Source: Atkinsonella hypoxylon
Taxonomy: Eukaryota > Ascomycota > Sordariomycetes > Hypocreales > Clavicipitaceae
Reading direction: 5' to 3'
Length of the DNA stretch: 64,000 nt
NCBI GenBank assembly: GCA_000729835.1
Contig: JFHB01000114.1
Location: 1-64,000 of the forward strand
Part shown: in pieces, positions 52,104-63,938 of the stretch
Position numbering within the stretch: the stretch's first letter is position 1
Layout of the letters: each line of letters opens with the position of its first letter
Made by a program: the position numbers and the translations under genes
The notes under the pieces: generated by a model
Database searches by the model: none
What the model was told of the DNA's origin: nothing
What the model saw: the letters and a program-made list of their open reading frames with translations, nothing else

Positions 52104-55039
52104 GATGAATGATGAACAGGTTGCTGACTTGCGCGGAGAGTCGGACAAGAACGATGTTGTGGACTGCTGATGAGTCTATCAAAAACTAAATATATCTGGA
52201 CCAGGGTGAGTTTCAAATGGGCGAGGACCGGCTGGGTCTGATACGACTGCGAATCGCCTGTGAGATCGCGGCGTTGTTGCTGGATGAGTGAATGTTGTTA
52301 CTATAGCATAAGGAGCGGCGATGTCGTCGGACAATCAATATCAGGCGTGCAAAGGAGTGACGAAACTGAAAAGACAGAAGGCAAATTTTCACAAGGGAAG
52401 GCAGATCAGCCGCCGGGCATCAGGACGGGATGGCGTCTGGGCTGGAAATAAGAGAACAAGATGTAGAAGAGGCGCGGGAGGACGCCATCTATCTAATTAT
52501 CGAGTGAGTGGATCAGCAAAGAGGGACTTGGGGCCTGCCCTAAGTTGTGGCTGATGGTTGATGGCAAGCGCATGAATGCCTCCTGCCTTGCTTGCCGCTC
52601 GTCAGCGGGGGTCATGCTTGGATCGCATACATACGATAACCGGCCGAGACTCAATCCTAGTCGGCAGGGTAGGCTCAACGCGCCGAGCACGTCCAGCATA
52701 CTCAGCTCGTCCAGCTCGTCCAGCGCAATAAAATTGCATGCTCTTGCAGGCCATTCCTGACCCCTTGTGCAGTTGTCTTCGCGTAGACGCTAGTAAGTCC
52801 TCAATCAGACGGTCCTCGCGTGCGGCCAATCGGAGAGAAGCCTTGCACCTACCCAACCCAGAACAGCAGTTCAATGCAGGTCCCAACCCGCCCGCAAGCC
52901 AATCATATTGCGAACCCCTCTCCGAACGGAAATGAAAGCAAATTATCGCGGCCGGTCACTCTACCTGAATTGATATCCACCGCGAGATCCACTTCTGCGC
53001 CGCAGGCTTACACTCAAGCGCAATTGAACCATTTCCATTACCCAAAAAATACTCCGCGCCGGAAATGACTGGAGAAGAGAAATTCCTGCGAGGCACGGTC
53101 CTGTGTACTTGCGCCGGCAAAGCCACAGCTTTGATGGAGACAACAAGCAAATTTCTCATTTGCAAGCTCCCGATTTGGACATGGGTCTAATTCAACTCGA
53201 CAGCCCCTGAAAATCGCCATGAGACACATGATGGGATGGATGGCGCAACAATGGAACACATGTTCTTCCCCACGTTGCAATTGTTCCATTGCAGACTTTG
53301 CGCACTTTGCGCTTCACCCGGACAGGTCTGCGCTTCAGCCACACGCGACACTCGACTCGAGCAGCAAGCAGCAAGCAGCTCGAAGTATGACGCACTGGCA
53401 AGGTCATGCATGTTATGCTGTCTCTCTAGCCATGAAGAGTTAATTTCAGCTCTGGTCCCATGACCCAGCTCTAGCTGACTCACCTTCCTCCAGGAATGGA
53501 CCAGAGCAAGCGCGATCGGCCATTTGTTTTGATCGCTGCTATACCCGAGGCATATCCAGAAATCGCCCCCTTGGGAAAGGGACAACAAGTCAACAACTAA
53601 ATACCAGAAAGGGAAACCAGTCAACGCGGTTCAGCCGCCTTCTTGTGAAAGGACGGATTGGATCGGCCCTCCTTCCTCTGCCAGTGTTAGGCGGAGACAC
53701 GGACATGATCCTAAATCCCATTTCTTTTTCTAGGGCCAGGTTCCAACACGTCTCGCTTGCTCTCCGTCTCTTGTTCTTCTCCCTTTTATCCATACTAGAC
53801 CGAATATGCTCCGCATCCCATTGCCACTGTTCCTGTTGTCCGGGATGACTTTGTGGATGGAGGGTCACTTTCTTGACCACTCTCCCGTTTTTTATAAATT
53901 TTCGTGGTCACCTGAGACTTCAGCACAGCTCTTTTTCGTTCGTCTTCATTTACAGAGCCATGTTTCCACGAATCTCCCTGCATTGCACCCCCTTTGACTA
54001 TGCGTCTACTGCCTGCCGCGCATAATACTGTCTCTGTCGTCCACGTATTTTTGTCTTTTATTGCCCTGGCGCAGGGATATCAAGTCAGCATGGTATCTGG
54101 CATGCATAACATCGTGCATGGTGCCGTCGCACATCGTCCTGTCGTTCCGCATCAACGTTGAGAAGCTCGCATTTGGACCCCCTAACGCAACATCATGACA
54201 AGAATGTAGTAGGTTAATTGTATGTACTTCATATGCATGGCCTAAAAGAAAAGTAAACGGTCTGTCTGCGAGAGACAGGAACAGAGGGCATCCATCACCT
54301 TAGTGCGGGAGATTAATCACTCACAAACAATACGGAAGGAAGCGTGAAGACACGCGCGCTTCCCTGATGCAGAAACGTCTCGAATAGATAGCGACATGCA
54401 ACCCAGTGCACGCTTTCTCGTGCCGAGCATAGATCTGTCTATGGAGCTGCGCAATGCTCTAATTGCTTGCCAAATACGCTTGCTCGCATGCCGCGTGAAG
54501 TCGCTTATAGTAGACGCTGTAAACACCAAAGCCCCAACCTGCTCATCTAAACGTCATGGCTTCGCTAGAAATTCCAGGCATGAATTCCTTTGTCTGCATG
54601 CCATGCGCCTAATGTAAATCCTCTACCCTTTTCAGCATTCTGCATCGGAAAAATTCCGACTGGTATCGCGAATTTCGCGAGGACAAATTCCATTAGTTAC
54701 TGTGAACAAGTGTAGAAACGTCGTTCATCACGATTCTTTCGAGCAGCTGCATAATCGAGCGCGAGCCTGAGGGTGATATAGGTAAGAATTATGCTAAAGG
54801 ATGCGTTTCTTATTTTCTTCTTATTCCAAATCAACAGCTCGTGACAAGCATTAGATCCATCTCACATGGTTGTGTAGTTCTCGAGACACCATTATGAAAT
54901 GGCAATTAAGTCCAACAGAGGCTTAGTGATACTCATCATGTATCCTGATTCCATTGAAGTGGATAGGTCGTCAGAATTTGCAATGCCCCTAGTATTAATA
55001 CAAGAGAGAAGATGCTTGGTACAGCGCAGTGGTCATCTC
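52104..55039. other. Long intergenic region
   Basis: No supported gene in about 2.9 kb. The left part is the promoter of the SUN-family gene. Several overlapping opposite-strand frames of 60-145 codons at 53040-53880 lack start context, introns or family features. Nothing else recognised. Confidence 0.4.
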
Positions 55040-57627
55040 TCACAGATCCTTGTCCCTATGGCCGACAACCCTAGCGAACGAGTCGAAGGACATGGTCACG
55101 GAATGCCGACCTGCAGTTTTGCTGCGCAAGTGGTCATCATAATCTAACATTTCCTTGAATGGCACTTTGGCCACAATTTCCACCATCCTATCGGCCGACC
55201 TTTTTCTTCGAAGTGATATCACCGAGTCGTATGGATCTGGAGGCGCATATATCTTTGATACGTCAATCAGCTCATCGCTTGAGGATTCAGCGGATCTGTC
55301 TCTGACTTCGAGGACCTGCCCACCAGCGCCAGCGGTAATGTCGTGCTGCACTGTGCCAGCTGTCGCTTCTGGGCACGTAACATGTGCAAGCATGATGGGT
55401 TCCAAGACTCCAATGTGTCGCTTGTCGAAGGCATCTCGCAGCGCATTCTGTACAGCAGCTCTGGCAACGCTGCTAAAATGCCCGCCCGTAGGACTCTCCA
55501 TAGCTCCGTCCGAAGTATCCAACATAATCCTGACATGGCAGCTATGAACTGGCGAAGCTCTTCGCGGTCCTCTTGCCATTCCTGCGATAGCTCCATTGAG
55601 AAGTTGATGTCGAGCTTCATCTACGTCAAGGCTTCCATAAACGGACGACGTAGACTCAGGTATCTCAATTTGGTAGATGTTGCCATCAATTTCGACACCC
55701 GATGCCATCAGGTCACTTCGATTGTCAGGATTGACTGGCTCCAATTTCACCGTGCATGTAGCCTTTCCAGGTTTACCTGCAACTGGTTTGTCAAATACCG
55801 TGCGCTGTGGTTGCGTTGGTTGCGTCACGCTCTCCTTGTAGTCGACCTCAATCTGGCCAAATTCGGCATCAATTTTGTACTTCTGCCTCATGTTGTATAG
55901 AGATACGTCTAGATGTAGTCTGCCCATGCCTTGAATCGTGAATTGATCAGTCTTGGAATTTCGACTCCATCTGAGACTGGGATCTTCTCTGGAAGCATTT
56001 TCCAAAGCAGTTTGCAACTCTCCAGCGGCGACATTCCCATAGGGCTCAACCTGGAGAAAAGCCACCGGGGGCGGTATCTCAGGCGGTCGAATCTGCATGT
56101 GGCGGAGACGCTCTGCTGCGGCTTTTCCATTCGACGTTGTTATCAATGTATCTCCACTGCGCGCTTTTTTCAATCCTCGGAGAGCACCAATTTGTCCAAC
56201 CGCAAGTTCTTGTACATCTTGTGTTTTAGACGCAGATATCTGAAGGATTCCCATTGGCCGCTCTTGAACATGCATAACAGTATTGAAACTTGATGCGTTG
56301 CGAGTCAGCCTTCCATGGTATACCCGAACGAAGCTGATGACACCCTCTTTTGGATGGTCGAACACCTTGAAGACCGAAGCCACGGCTGTAACATTTGATT
56401 CACTCTTTTTGCATTTACCTCCTAAGACGTCATGGAGAAGCTGCTTGGACGAACCGATCCTTACCTCGGCATCTGGCCTTTCTGTCGGATCTGGCAGATA
56501 GTCTGTGATGGCATCCATAAGTGACTCAACTCCAATATGACGGAAGCTTGATCCTGCAAACACTGGAATCACATGTCCGTCTCCGCTCATGATTGAGCGC
56601 CTGATAGCTGCCTTGATCAGCTCGCTGGGGATGTCAGGGTTCTCAGCCAGGAACTCGTCCATGATGGACTCATCGAAATCGGCTAGACCCTCAATGAGAC
56701 GCTGCCTAGCCAGCTGCATTTCGGCCAACAATTCCGGGTTTGATTCCGAGAGTTTTCGAACTAGCTCATTAGGGCCGTATCGAGTCTTTTCTCGCTCCGA
56801 CTTCCAGCGATATCCCACCCGATCAATAATATCTAATACACCAACAAAAGTGTCTTTCTCCCACCAGGGGATTTGACAGATTAGGGGCCAGCCTTTTAGC
56901 CTCGTGCCAATCTCCAAGACAGACTTTTTGAAGGAGGCTCCTTCACGATCCAGCTTGTTGCAATATACGATGCGAGGAATTTTAAATTCCTGCGCTGATG
57001 CCCATACTCGCTCAGTGTGCGCCTCGACGCCCTTGACCGAGTCGATAATGCAAACAGCTCCATCGAGAATTGGAAGGCAGCGGTCAACTTCAAATCTAAA
57101 GTCTTGATGACCGGGCGTGTCGATGAGATTGACCGTTTTGGGATGAGTATTAGGAGGACAATCTTGAGGTCTGGGCCAACGGAAGGTGATAGCGGCTGAC
57201 TGAATCGTAATTCCACGCTCCCTTTCAAGCTCCAAGAAATCAGTGACAGTATTTCCCGCATCAACGTCTTGGAAGACAAGGTTAGCAAGGGACAAATGTA
57301 TTGAGAAAAACTAGCCTACCCCCAACTCTTTGCGTGACGCCGCTGTAGAACAGCATGCGCTCTGTCGTGGTAGTTTTACCCTGTGCAAACAATGTCAATA
57401 CGATTTCACGTGGGTCATCCATGGCATAGGCTACGTACGGCGTCGACATGGGCTATGATGCCGATGTTGCGAATATCCTTGACCTGTGCATCTTGATGAC
57501 CCGCCGCTTTGCCGTGCAAGGCCCGAGCAAGCTGTATCGACTTTGAAAGTTGTGCAACCTTTCTAGAACGTTGACTTAGGAGGCACTTCGAATGATGCGC
57601 TTTGCGGCATAAAGTTAAAACAAGCAT
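55040..57627 (-). CDS. MEF2: Mitochondrial ribosome-releasing factor 2 (EF-G2)
   Basis: Mef2/RRF2 is a GTPase that, with the ribosome recycling factor, splits mitochondrial ribosomes after termination. Exons 57627-57439, 57380-57320 and 57267-55040 give 825 residues. The basic, arginine-rich N-terminus (MLVLTLCRKAHHSKCLLSQR) fits a mitochondrial presequence. GTPase motifs are complete after splicing: AHVDAGKTTTTERM across exons 1 and 2, RERGITIQ, DTPGHQDF and NKLDREG. Domains II to V follow, with the usual elongation factor G C-terminal fold. The first exon ends exactly between HVDA and GKTT, so the P-loop is split by an intron. EF-G1 (Mef1) is the alternative, but overall features favour the Mef2 branch. 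It is divergent from TVP15. Confidence 0.88.
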
Positions 57628-58165
57628 GCTGTGCTCAGGAGGAAGGTGTGATGCAGGCACCACATGTAGGAGCGTGAAAAAGGGCTTGGATGCATTCAAA
57701 CGACTATCATTCTTTCTTCAATGAACGATTCATACGATAGAAGAGTGAGAAAAACCTGTGTGGTAAGCAGTCGTCGATGTTCACTCGAGCCCTAAAGACA
57801 GTAATGCCGTCGAGCATTAAATTCTTAATTATATCCTGTTCTTGGTCGCGCACGGCAGAATTTCGAAGCTCGCGCTGCAAAAAACGGGCAGGCGGTAAAG
57901 ACTAATTGCTGCTCATAGCTGGCGTGTCAGTACGTCAGTGTGGACGTAAACCCAGTCGTAGTCGACTTTTCACCAGCTACCACTCTCCGCATACCACCAA
58001 CTGTTTGCGATAAACAACCCAATTGCCATTGCCTTCGCCACGGCGCATTCAAGAAACATTCTGATTCTTGGCTCTGACGAGAAGTCCTATATCTGCCAGC
58101 ATACTTACCCGCCTCAAAGCTTGGCGACATCTTTTAAGCCATCAGCATATTAAGCCGCATCCATA
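57628..58165. other. Divergent promoter region MEF2/TVP15
   Basis: A 538-bp space between two head-to-head genes, presumably holding both promoters. No gene. Confidence 0.5.
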
Positions 58166-58867
58166 ATGGAGTTCTCCGACGTCTTGTACGTCTCGAGCGC
58201 CTGATACCTACTCGACGCCCGATTTGAATGTTACTAATGCTTGAGATCAGTCGTATTGTCAACTTGGCCGTTGCGACTATCACTGTCCTTGGTGGCATTG
58301 CCAGCATCTTCTACTTTCAGATGTGAGTCCTGTCCGTCCTAACAAAGAGCCGACGTACGCCAGCTCTGGTAAGCTCCAGCTGGCATGGCATGAGCAACTG
58401 GTGCAGCTGAACTTTGCAGTCTGCAGTTCAAATAATCTAACTGATTCTTCTTAGTCAATCTATCATCCTTGGCGCGTATATGATTGTTTTCGGCTTAGCT
58501 ATCGCCCTGCTGGGTAGGTGTTTTTCCTTGGACGCGAAACAACAGAAGATGCTGACGGTGGACAGAATTTCAAATTCCCCCTCAAGTCTCTCGATACGCC
58601 AACTTTCTCTTCTCCTTCATTGGAAGAGGTATCTGTAAGTTAAAGTCGAGTACAGTAACCTCTCTTAGGTCTTGTTGCTGACGATCTCCAGTCTACGTTC
58701 TTATTGGTGGTCTCCTATTCGGCTCAGGGATCCTCAGCAACATTGCTGGTGGCATTGTCTGCATCAGCGGTCTTGGCTACGTTGCGCTCGAATTTATCCC
58801 CTCTATCGAACCCCCGAGCAACATGCGCGACGCCGACGCCGCTGGATGGGGCGCCGAACAAGTGTAA
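58166..58867 (+). CDS. TVP15: Golgi membrane protein Tvp15
   Basis: Tvp15 is a small four-helix protein of Tlg2-containing Golgi and vesicle membranes (COPI-associated family). Five exons, 58166-58185, 58251-58322, 58455-58513, 58566-58634 and 58692-58867, give 131 residues. Every join keeps the frame and recreates family blocks: MEFSDVFRIVNLAVATITVL, QSIILGAYMIVFGLAIALLEF, RYANFLFSFIGRGIFYVLIGG and a C-terminus ending EFIPSIEPPSNMR plus a short acidic tail. Four hydrophobic segments are evident. Exon 1 is only 20 nt. The donor of exon 4 is GTAAGT at 58635 rather than the nearer GTATCT, because it gives GRGIFYV. The identity is firm. Confidence 0.92.
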
Positions 58868-59174
58868 ACAACGCTAGTCAGTTTGCTTGGGAAAAGGCTC
58901 AGCATGATGCGGCGAAATGAAGAAACGTTAAAATCCTGGACATATCATGTCACTTGACTTTGACAAGCACACGGGGACGAGGACTTTGACAGTGTAAAAT
59001 CATGGTTTTCGCATAGTGATAGGCAAAAGTCATGTTGTGAAAAGCAGCTTGACTAGAATTATTTGTAAAAGGAACACCATACTATTTGGAGGTCGGAAGA
59101 GCGATTAAGCAAATTCAAAATAACCAGAGGACCATTGGCAGCTTGCCATTTGCGATAGAACAACCTTTACCACT
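58868..59174. other. Convergent intergenic region
   Basis: Short 3' space between TVP15 and the Gly/Ala/Asn-rich protein gene. Nothing recognised. Confidence 0.45.
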
Positions 59175-59504
59175 CTACTTCTTGTTCCAGTTTCCAGCAT
59201 CCTCCACACCATTTGCGAAACTGTTGACACCGTTTGAGATGCCGTTGCCGATGGATCCAATCCCATCTCCGACAGGCCTGCCTGTCTCGCCCGTCACACT
59301 ATTGACCGTGTTTCCAAGTCCCGTCGTGGCAGCACCGGTAACTGAACCAGCAGTGCGCGAGATGCCACCGACCGCATTACCGAGTGTGCTGGTCAAGAAA
59401 CCAGCTGCACCAGCAGCCTGGTCTCCAATCGTGTTCGCCTTGTCTGATGTATTGCCGGCGGCGTTGTTAGCCGCGCTGTTGACCTTTTGTTGCGAGTCCG
59501 CCAT
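59175..59504 (-). CDS. Small Gly/Ala/Asn/Thr-rich protein
   Basis: This is a single-exon, 109-residue protein starting MADSQQKVNSAANNAAG. It is built of loose repeats in which Gly, Ala, Asn, Thr and Val alternate (for example TSTLGNAVGGISRTAGSV, TTGLGNTVNSVTGETG). There is no signal peptide or membrane segment, no cysteine, and only two tryptophan/lysine-type residues near the end. Such composition recalls LEA-like or stress-protective small fungal proteins, but no specific family is claimed. The start is the first ATG giving this composition; the upstream extension in frame is unlike it. Confidence 0.7.
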   Translation of the reverse strand: MADSQQKVNSAANNAAGNTSDKANTIGDQAAGAAGFLTSTLGNAVGGISRTAGSVTGAATTGLGNTVNSVTGETGRPVGDGIGSIGNGISNGVNSFANGVEDAGNWNKK

Positions 59505-60105
59505 GGTAGTATATGTGGAGGATTTTTGAAGACTGCTTATAATGCGCAAGACTATATTTTTGTTGTGATATACCACTTTGTAGAATTTGATGAAAAGTCT
59601 ACCTTAAAATCTCGGTACAAACAGTTGAAAAACCTTGATCCCGTCTTATATGACCAACCAAGCTAGAGCGAGCCACATGACGTCAGGCTGATGATTGTAT
59701 CTACACGGATCCACGATTAGGCAACCATGAAACATCGCTCTTCCCAAGGCCTTATTTGTGGCAAAGCGAGTAATGGGTTCGATCAATCATCAATCATCTG
59801 CAGGGGCATACAGGGTGAATAACGAAGCATGATTGAATATTCGACGGGACGGCCAAGCATGAAGCATAAATGAAAGAAAACTGATTCTCTTCGGAGAGAG
59901 AACTATTGCAACTCGCTATGCTACTTGAACCAAATAAAAATTAATAGAATGGCTTGAGTAGGCGGCCTTGTTCTTGTCATCGCCCTCTATTTATAGATAT
60001 AGTATTACAGAGATATGGCGCTTACTATGTTGCTACAGCCAAAGACGGCCGGCACCAACTGTACGGTTGAATCTTTCGTAGTCGTCAGAAGGCAAAACAG
60101 TACTT
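59505..60105. other. Intergenic upstream of small protein and 3' of DBP7
   Basis: Contains the promoter of the small protein gene. No gene seen. Confidence 0.4.
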
Positions 60106-62343
60106 CTAGCCAATGTTGAATTCATCCGCCGCAGCGCTCATCAACATCATGCTCTTCTTTCGAATGAGGTTCATAGACGACTTCTCATTCACTGCCGGGG
60201 CACTGGATATGCCTTCCTTGGAGGAGGTCTGGCGGTCCTTGGAACCTCCCTTCTTGCTTGCCTTGCGATCGATGCCGGCACCAATAGCACCCGGTGGATC
60301 GCGGAGTCCAAAGCTCTTGGCCGCGTGGCCGAGATGGAGCTGTGTAATGTCGAAATGCACCCGTTCTTCGCGGATATGAGTTGCATACGCGCGGATATGC
60401 GACTTGAAGCCATTGCGGGCGAGTTCCAGGCGTTTCGCATCTCCCAGCAGTCTTTGCTCAAAGTGCAACTGCAGTGTCTCGGCTTTGTCGTGGTAGGATT
60501 GCCCGTCCGTTGGGGCTGCGGTCGTTTCGACGGGGAATTCAAGCTTGGACATCAGCCCTATTTTGAGAATGTTCTCGTATGATTGTGATGAGGGGGGAGT
60601 CGACGACTTGAGAAGCTCAATATAGCCTTCTTCCGTACCGGGTAGAAGGAACAGCGTAGCATCACCGGCTCTGCCCGCTCGCGCGGTACGACCTACACGG
60701 TGGATGTGATCGGCGTAGCTGAAGGCTGGATCATACTCGATGACTAGGTCGACGGACGGGATATCCAACCCTCGTGATGAAACATCAGTCGTGATGAGTA
60801 GTGAAGGGAGCTTGCAGGCCGAAAAGGAACGAAGAGTTGCTGTTCGCACCGGCTGGGAAAGCGAACCATGCATTCGGTGTAGAACAACTTCTGGACTTGC
60901 TGCAGAAGGAATATAGGCTGCTTTGGATACTGTCTTTTCAATTAACTCCTCATCTTTTCCTGCGGATGCTGGAAGATGCGTGTCTTTTGGATCGCGCAAA
61001 ATCTCGTAGTGAAAATCGACCGAGTCGGCGCATGACATGAAGATAATGACCTTCATGGTACGGCATTTTCGAGAAAAAATGGATTTCAAATACGCCGTCA
61101 AGGTAACAAGCCGGAGCTTGGACGGAACAACGATATAGGTCTGATGTAGCTGCGCCGGCGCTTTATGAACTACCTCTCCGCTCATATTGTCGCCCTCATT
61201 CTTTTCAGCGGCCAGAAAAGTGGCATCAGCAAGACTCATCTCACCCAGTTTCTGCACGTTCATCTTCATGGTGGCGGAACAAAGGACAGTGACACGTCGC
61301 TCTGGGAGCGCCGCTAGAGAAGTTCCATTCTCGGTGGTTTCAACTATTGGGACCTTCTTCAAAGTGTCGATAGTCTTCTTCAGATCTTCTTCAAAGCCCA
61401 AGTCCATCAACCGGTCCCCTTCATCGAAAATCAACCAGCGTACGGTTCCCAGTTTCAGAGCTTTAGTGTTGTCGATATGATCTGCGAGACGGCCCGGAGT
61501 CGCCACCAAGAAATTGACGCCCTTGCGAATTCTAGCCTTTTCCGCCTTTTTGGACTCTCCACCGGTGATGGCGGTTGAAACGAGCCATGGAAACGGCCGA
61601 ATCAGTTGTTCAAAAACAGTATGTGTTTGTTTCGCTAGTTCGCGGGTGGGAGACACGATTATTCCAAAAATGCCAGAATCTCGGTGTATTTGCCTTCCTT
61701 CGCCGTTGCCGCTGAGTTTCAAGACTCGATGGAGCATTGGAAGAAGATATGAGAAAGTCTTTCCAGAACCGGTTTCAGCCTGGACAAAGATATCGGATGA
61801 ATTGTGCAGAAGATGTGGAATCACTTTCTGTTGAATCGCAGTGGGGCGCTCGAGGTTCATCTTGGTCAAGGACTCTACAAGTCGTGACGATAGCGTGAGG
61901 GAACCAAAGTTTGCCACATCACTCAGGGGAGCGTTTGTCGGCTGGGGCGCTTTCCAATCTTCGTCTTCCGTGTTTTCTGTTTTCTGGGCTGGGTTGAAAG
62001 AAAATAGGCGTGAGATGACCTGGCGATTTCCTTTGCCAGCGGATTCAGACTTATGTGCTCCGGGAGTGTCGTTGGTGGAATTTTGATGCCCAGACCGGTC
62101 GTTTCTTGAGGTCGTCTTGTAGCCAGAGAAGTTTAGCGCGGTATCGCCATTTAATCTCTGCCGCTTGCTCGATCTCAAGGTGTCTTCATTTTGCGATTTA
62201 TCGGAGGCGGGACGAGCCTGCGCCAGCTTGGCGCCTCGCTCGGCGCGCTTCCTGTCTCGCCATCTTCCGCCTTTGAATTTGACCTGGGTCTTGACCGGCA
62301 CAGCGCCAAGATCGAAGTTCAATAGCAGACCATCGTCAGTCAT
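60106..62343 (-). CDS. DBP7: ATP-dependent RNA helicase Dbp7
   Basis: Dbp7 is a nucleolar DEAD-box-type helicase for early 60S subunit assembly. It is a single exon of 745 residues (yeast 742), starting MTDDGLLLNFDLG. The helicase motifs are in order: RPTAIQQKVIP (Q motif), AETGSGKT (I), PTRELAKQ (Ia), TPGRL (Ib), DEGDR (II), SAT (III), TDVSSRGLDIP (V) and HRVGRTARAG (VI). DEGD in place of DEAD is characteristic of this subfamily. The N-terminus is basic and low complexity (KGGRWRDRKRAERGAK), and the C-terminus holds the DUF4217-like region (HFEQRLLGDAKRLELARNGF) followed by a basic tail. The ATG is the first in frame. The identity is firm. Confidence 0.94.
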   Translation of the reverse strand: MTDDGLLLNFDLGAVPVKTQVKFKGGRWRDRKRAERGAKLAQARPASDKSQNEDTLRSSKRQRLNGDTALNFSGYKTTSRNDRSGHQNSTNDTPGAHKSESAGKGNRQVISRLFSFNPAQKTENTEDEDWKAPQPTNAPLSDVANFGSLTLSSRLVESLTKMNLERPTAIQQKVIPHLLHNSSDIFVQAETGSGKTFSYLLPMLHRVLKLSGNGEGRQIHRDSGIFGIIVSPTRELAKQTHTVFEQLIRPFPWLVSTAITGGESKKAEKARIRKGVNFLVATPGRLADHIDNTKALKLGTVRWLIFDEGDRLMDLGFEEDLKKTIDTLKKVPIVETTENGTSLAALPERRVTVLCSATMKMNVQKLGEMSLADATFLAAEKNEGDNMSGEVVHKAPAQLHQTYIVVPSKLRLVTLTAYLKSIFSRKCRTMKVIIFMSCADSVDFHYEILRDPKDTHLPASAGKDEELIEKTVSKAAYIPSAASPEVVLHRMHGSLSQPVRTATLRSFSACKLPSLLITTDVSSRGLDIPSVDLVIEYDPAFSYADHIHRVGRTARAGRAGDATLFLLPGTEEGYIELLKSSTPPSSQSYENILKIGLMSKLEFPVETTAAPTDGQSYHDKAETLQLHFEQRLLGDAKRLELARNGFKSHIRAYATHIREERVHFDITQLHLGHAAKSFGLRDPPGAIGAGIDRKASKKGGSKDRQTSSKEGISSAPAVNEKSSMNLIRKKSMMLMSAAADEFNIG

Positions 62344-62966
62344 GGTCAAAGGGTGCTCTCCGTGTCAGTTGGCGGGGCGGTTATCAGCGCCTGTCTCATG
62401 GGAATTTTTTTTTTCTTCGCAGCTAATGGAAGTCGACCTAATCCTATCGATAAGTTAGGAGACTTGTACTCTGGTGGGGCCCTTTCTTGTACTAATCGTC
62501 TTCTACTCCGTAAAATCCTTTGAATGGTAAACAGTGTGGGTTCTCAAGAACATTTGCCCCTGCCAGTGCAACCATTTATTGGGTTTATCTTACATTGAAA
62601 ATATAGATTTTTAGCTCTAGTTCTATAATGTGCTTGCTGTTCCTGACTTAAGAAGGCATTGCAAAAACTGTCGTATAAAGAATAACACTACACGCGTTTA
62701 GAGCTAGCATTCTGGCTGTTTAGAAATACCTGCGAAGTACCGGAGGTTAGGTGGGTCCCGTAACCTAGCTGCTGCCTAGACACACTCAAAGGGATTTGTC
62801 GCGTTAAGCCTTCTTACTCTACACACTTCTCCCTGCTCTGCACTGCTGCTGTTGTTGTTGCTTCACAATATACTCGTCCAAGTCAGCGACATCTTCAATC
62901 GAGTAATCCACAAACATATGGCAGGTTAAGTCAACCTTAACAATCAAACTTCTCAGATACCGCGCT
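62344..62966. other. Intergenic, DBP7 promoter side
   Basis: Contains TACTCCGTA at 62504. No gene. Confidence 0.4.
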
Positions 62967-63415
62967 TTATTTGGATTGAACAGCATTCACGACCGTGGCA
63001 CCACAGCCCATTTCGGCAGTGGACGCGTAATCGAGCCCATGTTCCACGGCATTTTCCTCCAGGGAATCTAGTGTTGAGTGTTAGTGTTAAAACGTGTATC
63101 ATATTGAACAGTTATCATGAATCTACCAATGTCCGTAGGGAGCACGATCTCTCCATGATCATGGAGTGCCATTAGAACGTCTTTGACCCAAATGCGGCAG
63201 GTGAAGGATTCTCCTGATCGTTGAGAAGGGCTGCCATCTGCTGGGACGCTTTCTATTATTCCTGTCGTGCGCGTGTGACTTTTCACTTCATCCACAAAAG
63301 CCAATAGAATCAATGACATGGATTGGTCCGGTTTTGCCTCTCTCTTTTCGTAAGTCCATGGTCCATCACGATTGGTTGCGTGGTGGGGATGGGAATTTAG
63401 TGAGATCTTATAGAT
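62967..63415 (-). CDS. Small fungal protein, 5' end unresolved
   Basis: On the minus strand an open segment from 63415 to 63127 joins 63067-62967 across an intron (GTAGAT donor, CTAG acceptor). The joined frame reads HATNRDGPWTYEKREAKPD, then SFTCRIWVKDVLMALHDHG and LEENAVEHGLDYAS, ending VVNAVQSK. This resembles a large family of uncharacterised fungal proteins that normally start with a hydrophobic strand-rich N-terminus of about 50 residues. That part is not visible upstream: the frame meets TGA at 63418-63416 and no good exon follows before the divergent gene at 63608. Either an unseen 5' exon exists or the gene is truncated. The coordinates give the open part only. Confidence 0.45.
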
Positions 63416-63607
63416 TCAAGAAAATCTATGACATAGATCACCAATTACGGAATAGAAGAGTTGTTTTACGCCGTAGAGACCCACAACAGCCCCACCTCAG
63501 GTCACTGTGTACCTACAGGTGGTTCTCCAAAACCTCTAGAGACTCTTTCGGTTCCCCTTTCTTTGGTGACGCATCGAGTTGGCATCGATACCACGGCATA
63601 TCGAACC

Positions 63608-63938
63608 ATGGCGGATACCGCACTCGAAATTGAACAGACTCTGAAGTTTGTACGGAGTGTCAAGCTTCCTCATCCGGACGGGGAATTGCTAGAATGCTTC
63701 CTTCAAAGCTCGATAGACCCTGTACAAGCCGCTCGGTACATACATCAAAGATGTCTTGTCGGTGAACAGAGCCTCAATCTAGAATCCTTTATATCGGATT
63801 GGAAGCAGTTGATTAATATGTGTACGTCTGACGGAATTTGAAATAGGATCTTTGCTAATGATTACAGTCGCCAACTACGAACGCTCAATAGCATCCCTCT
63901 TGTTCACTGGATCAATTGATAATCTACGCAAGATATGA
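63608..63938 (+). CDS. Small hypothetical protein, two exons
   Basis: Exons 63608-63821 and 63868-63938 give 94 residues. It begins MADTALEIEQTLKFVRSVKL and continues with an amphipathic helical sequence (DPVQAARYIHQRC, LESFISDWKQLIN) ending in a short second exon. The 46-nt intron has a GTACGT donor, a TGCTAATG branch point and an ACAG acceptor. No domain is recognised. A longer 5' frame is open on the same strand from 63461, so an upstream exon is possible. It is divergent from the preceding minus-strand gene. Moderate confidence that it is real. Confidence 0.42.

Noticed and set aside
53040..53880. Frames up to 145 codons on both strands
   Set aside because: Overlapping opposite frames with irregular composition and no family resemblance.
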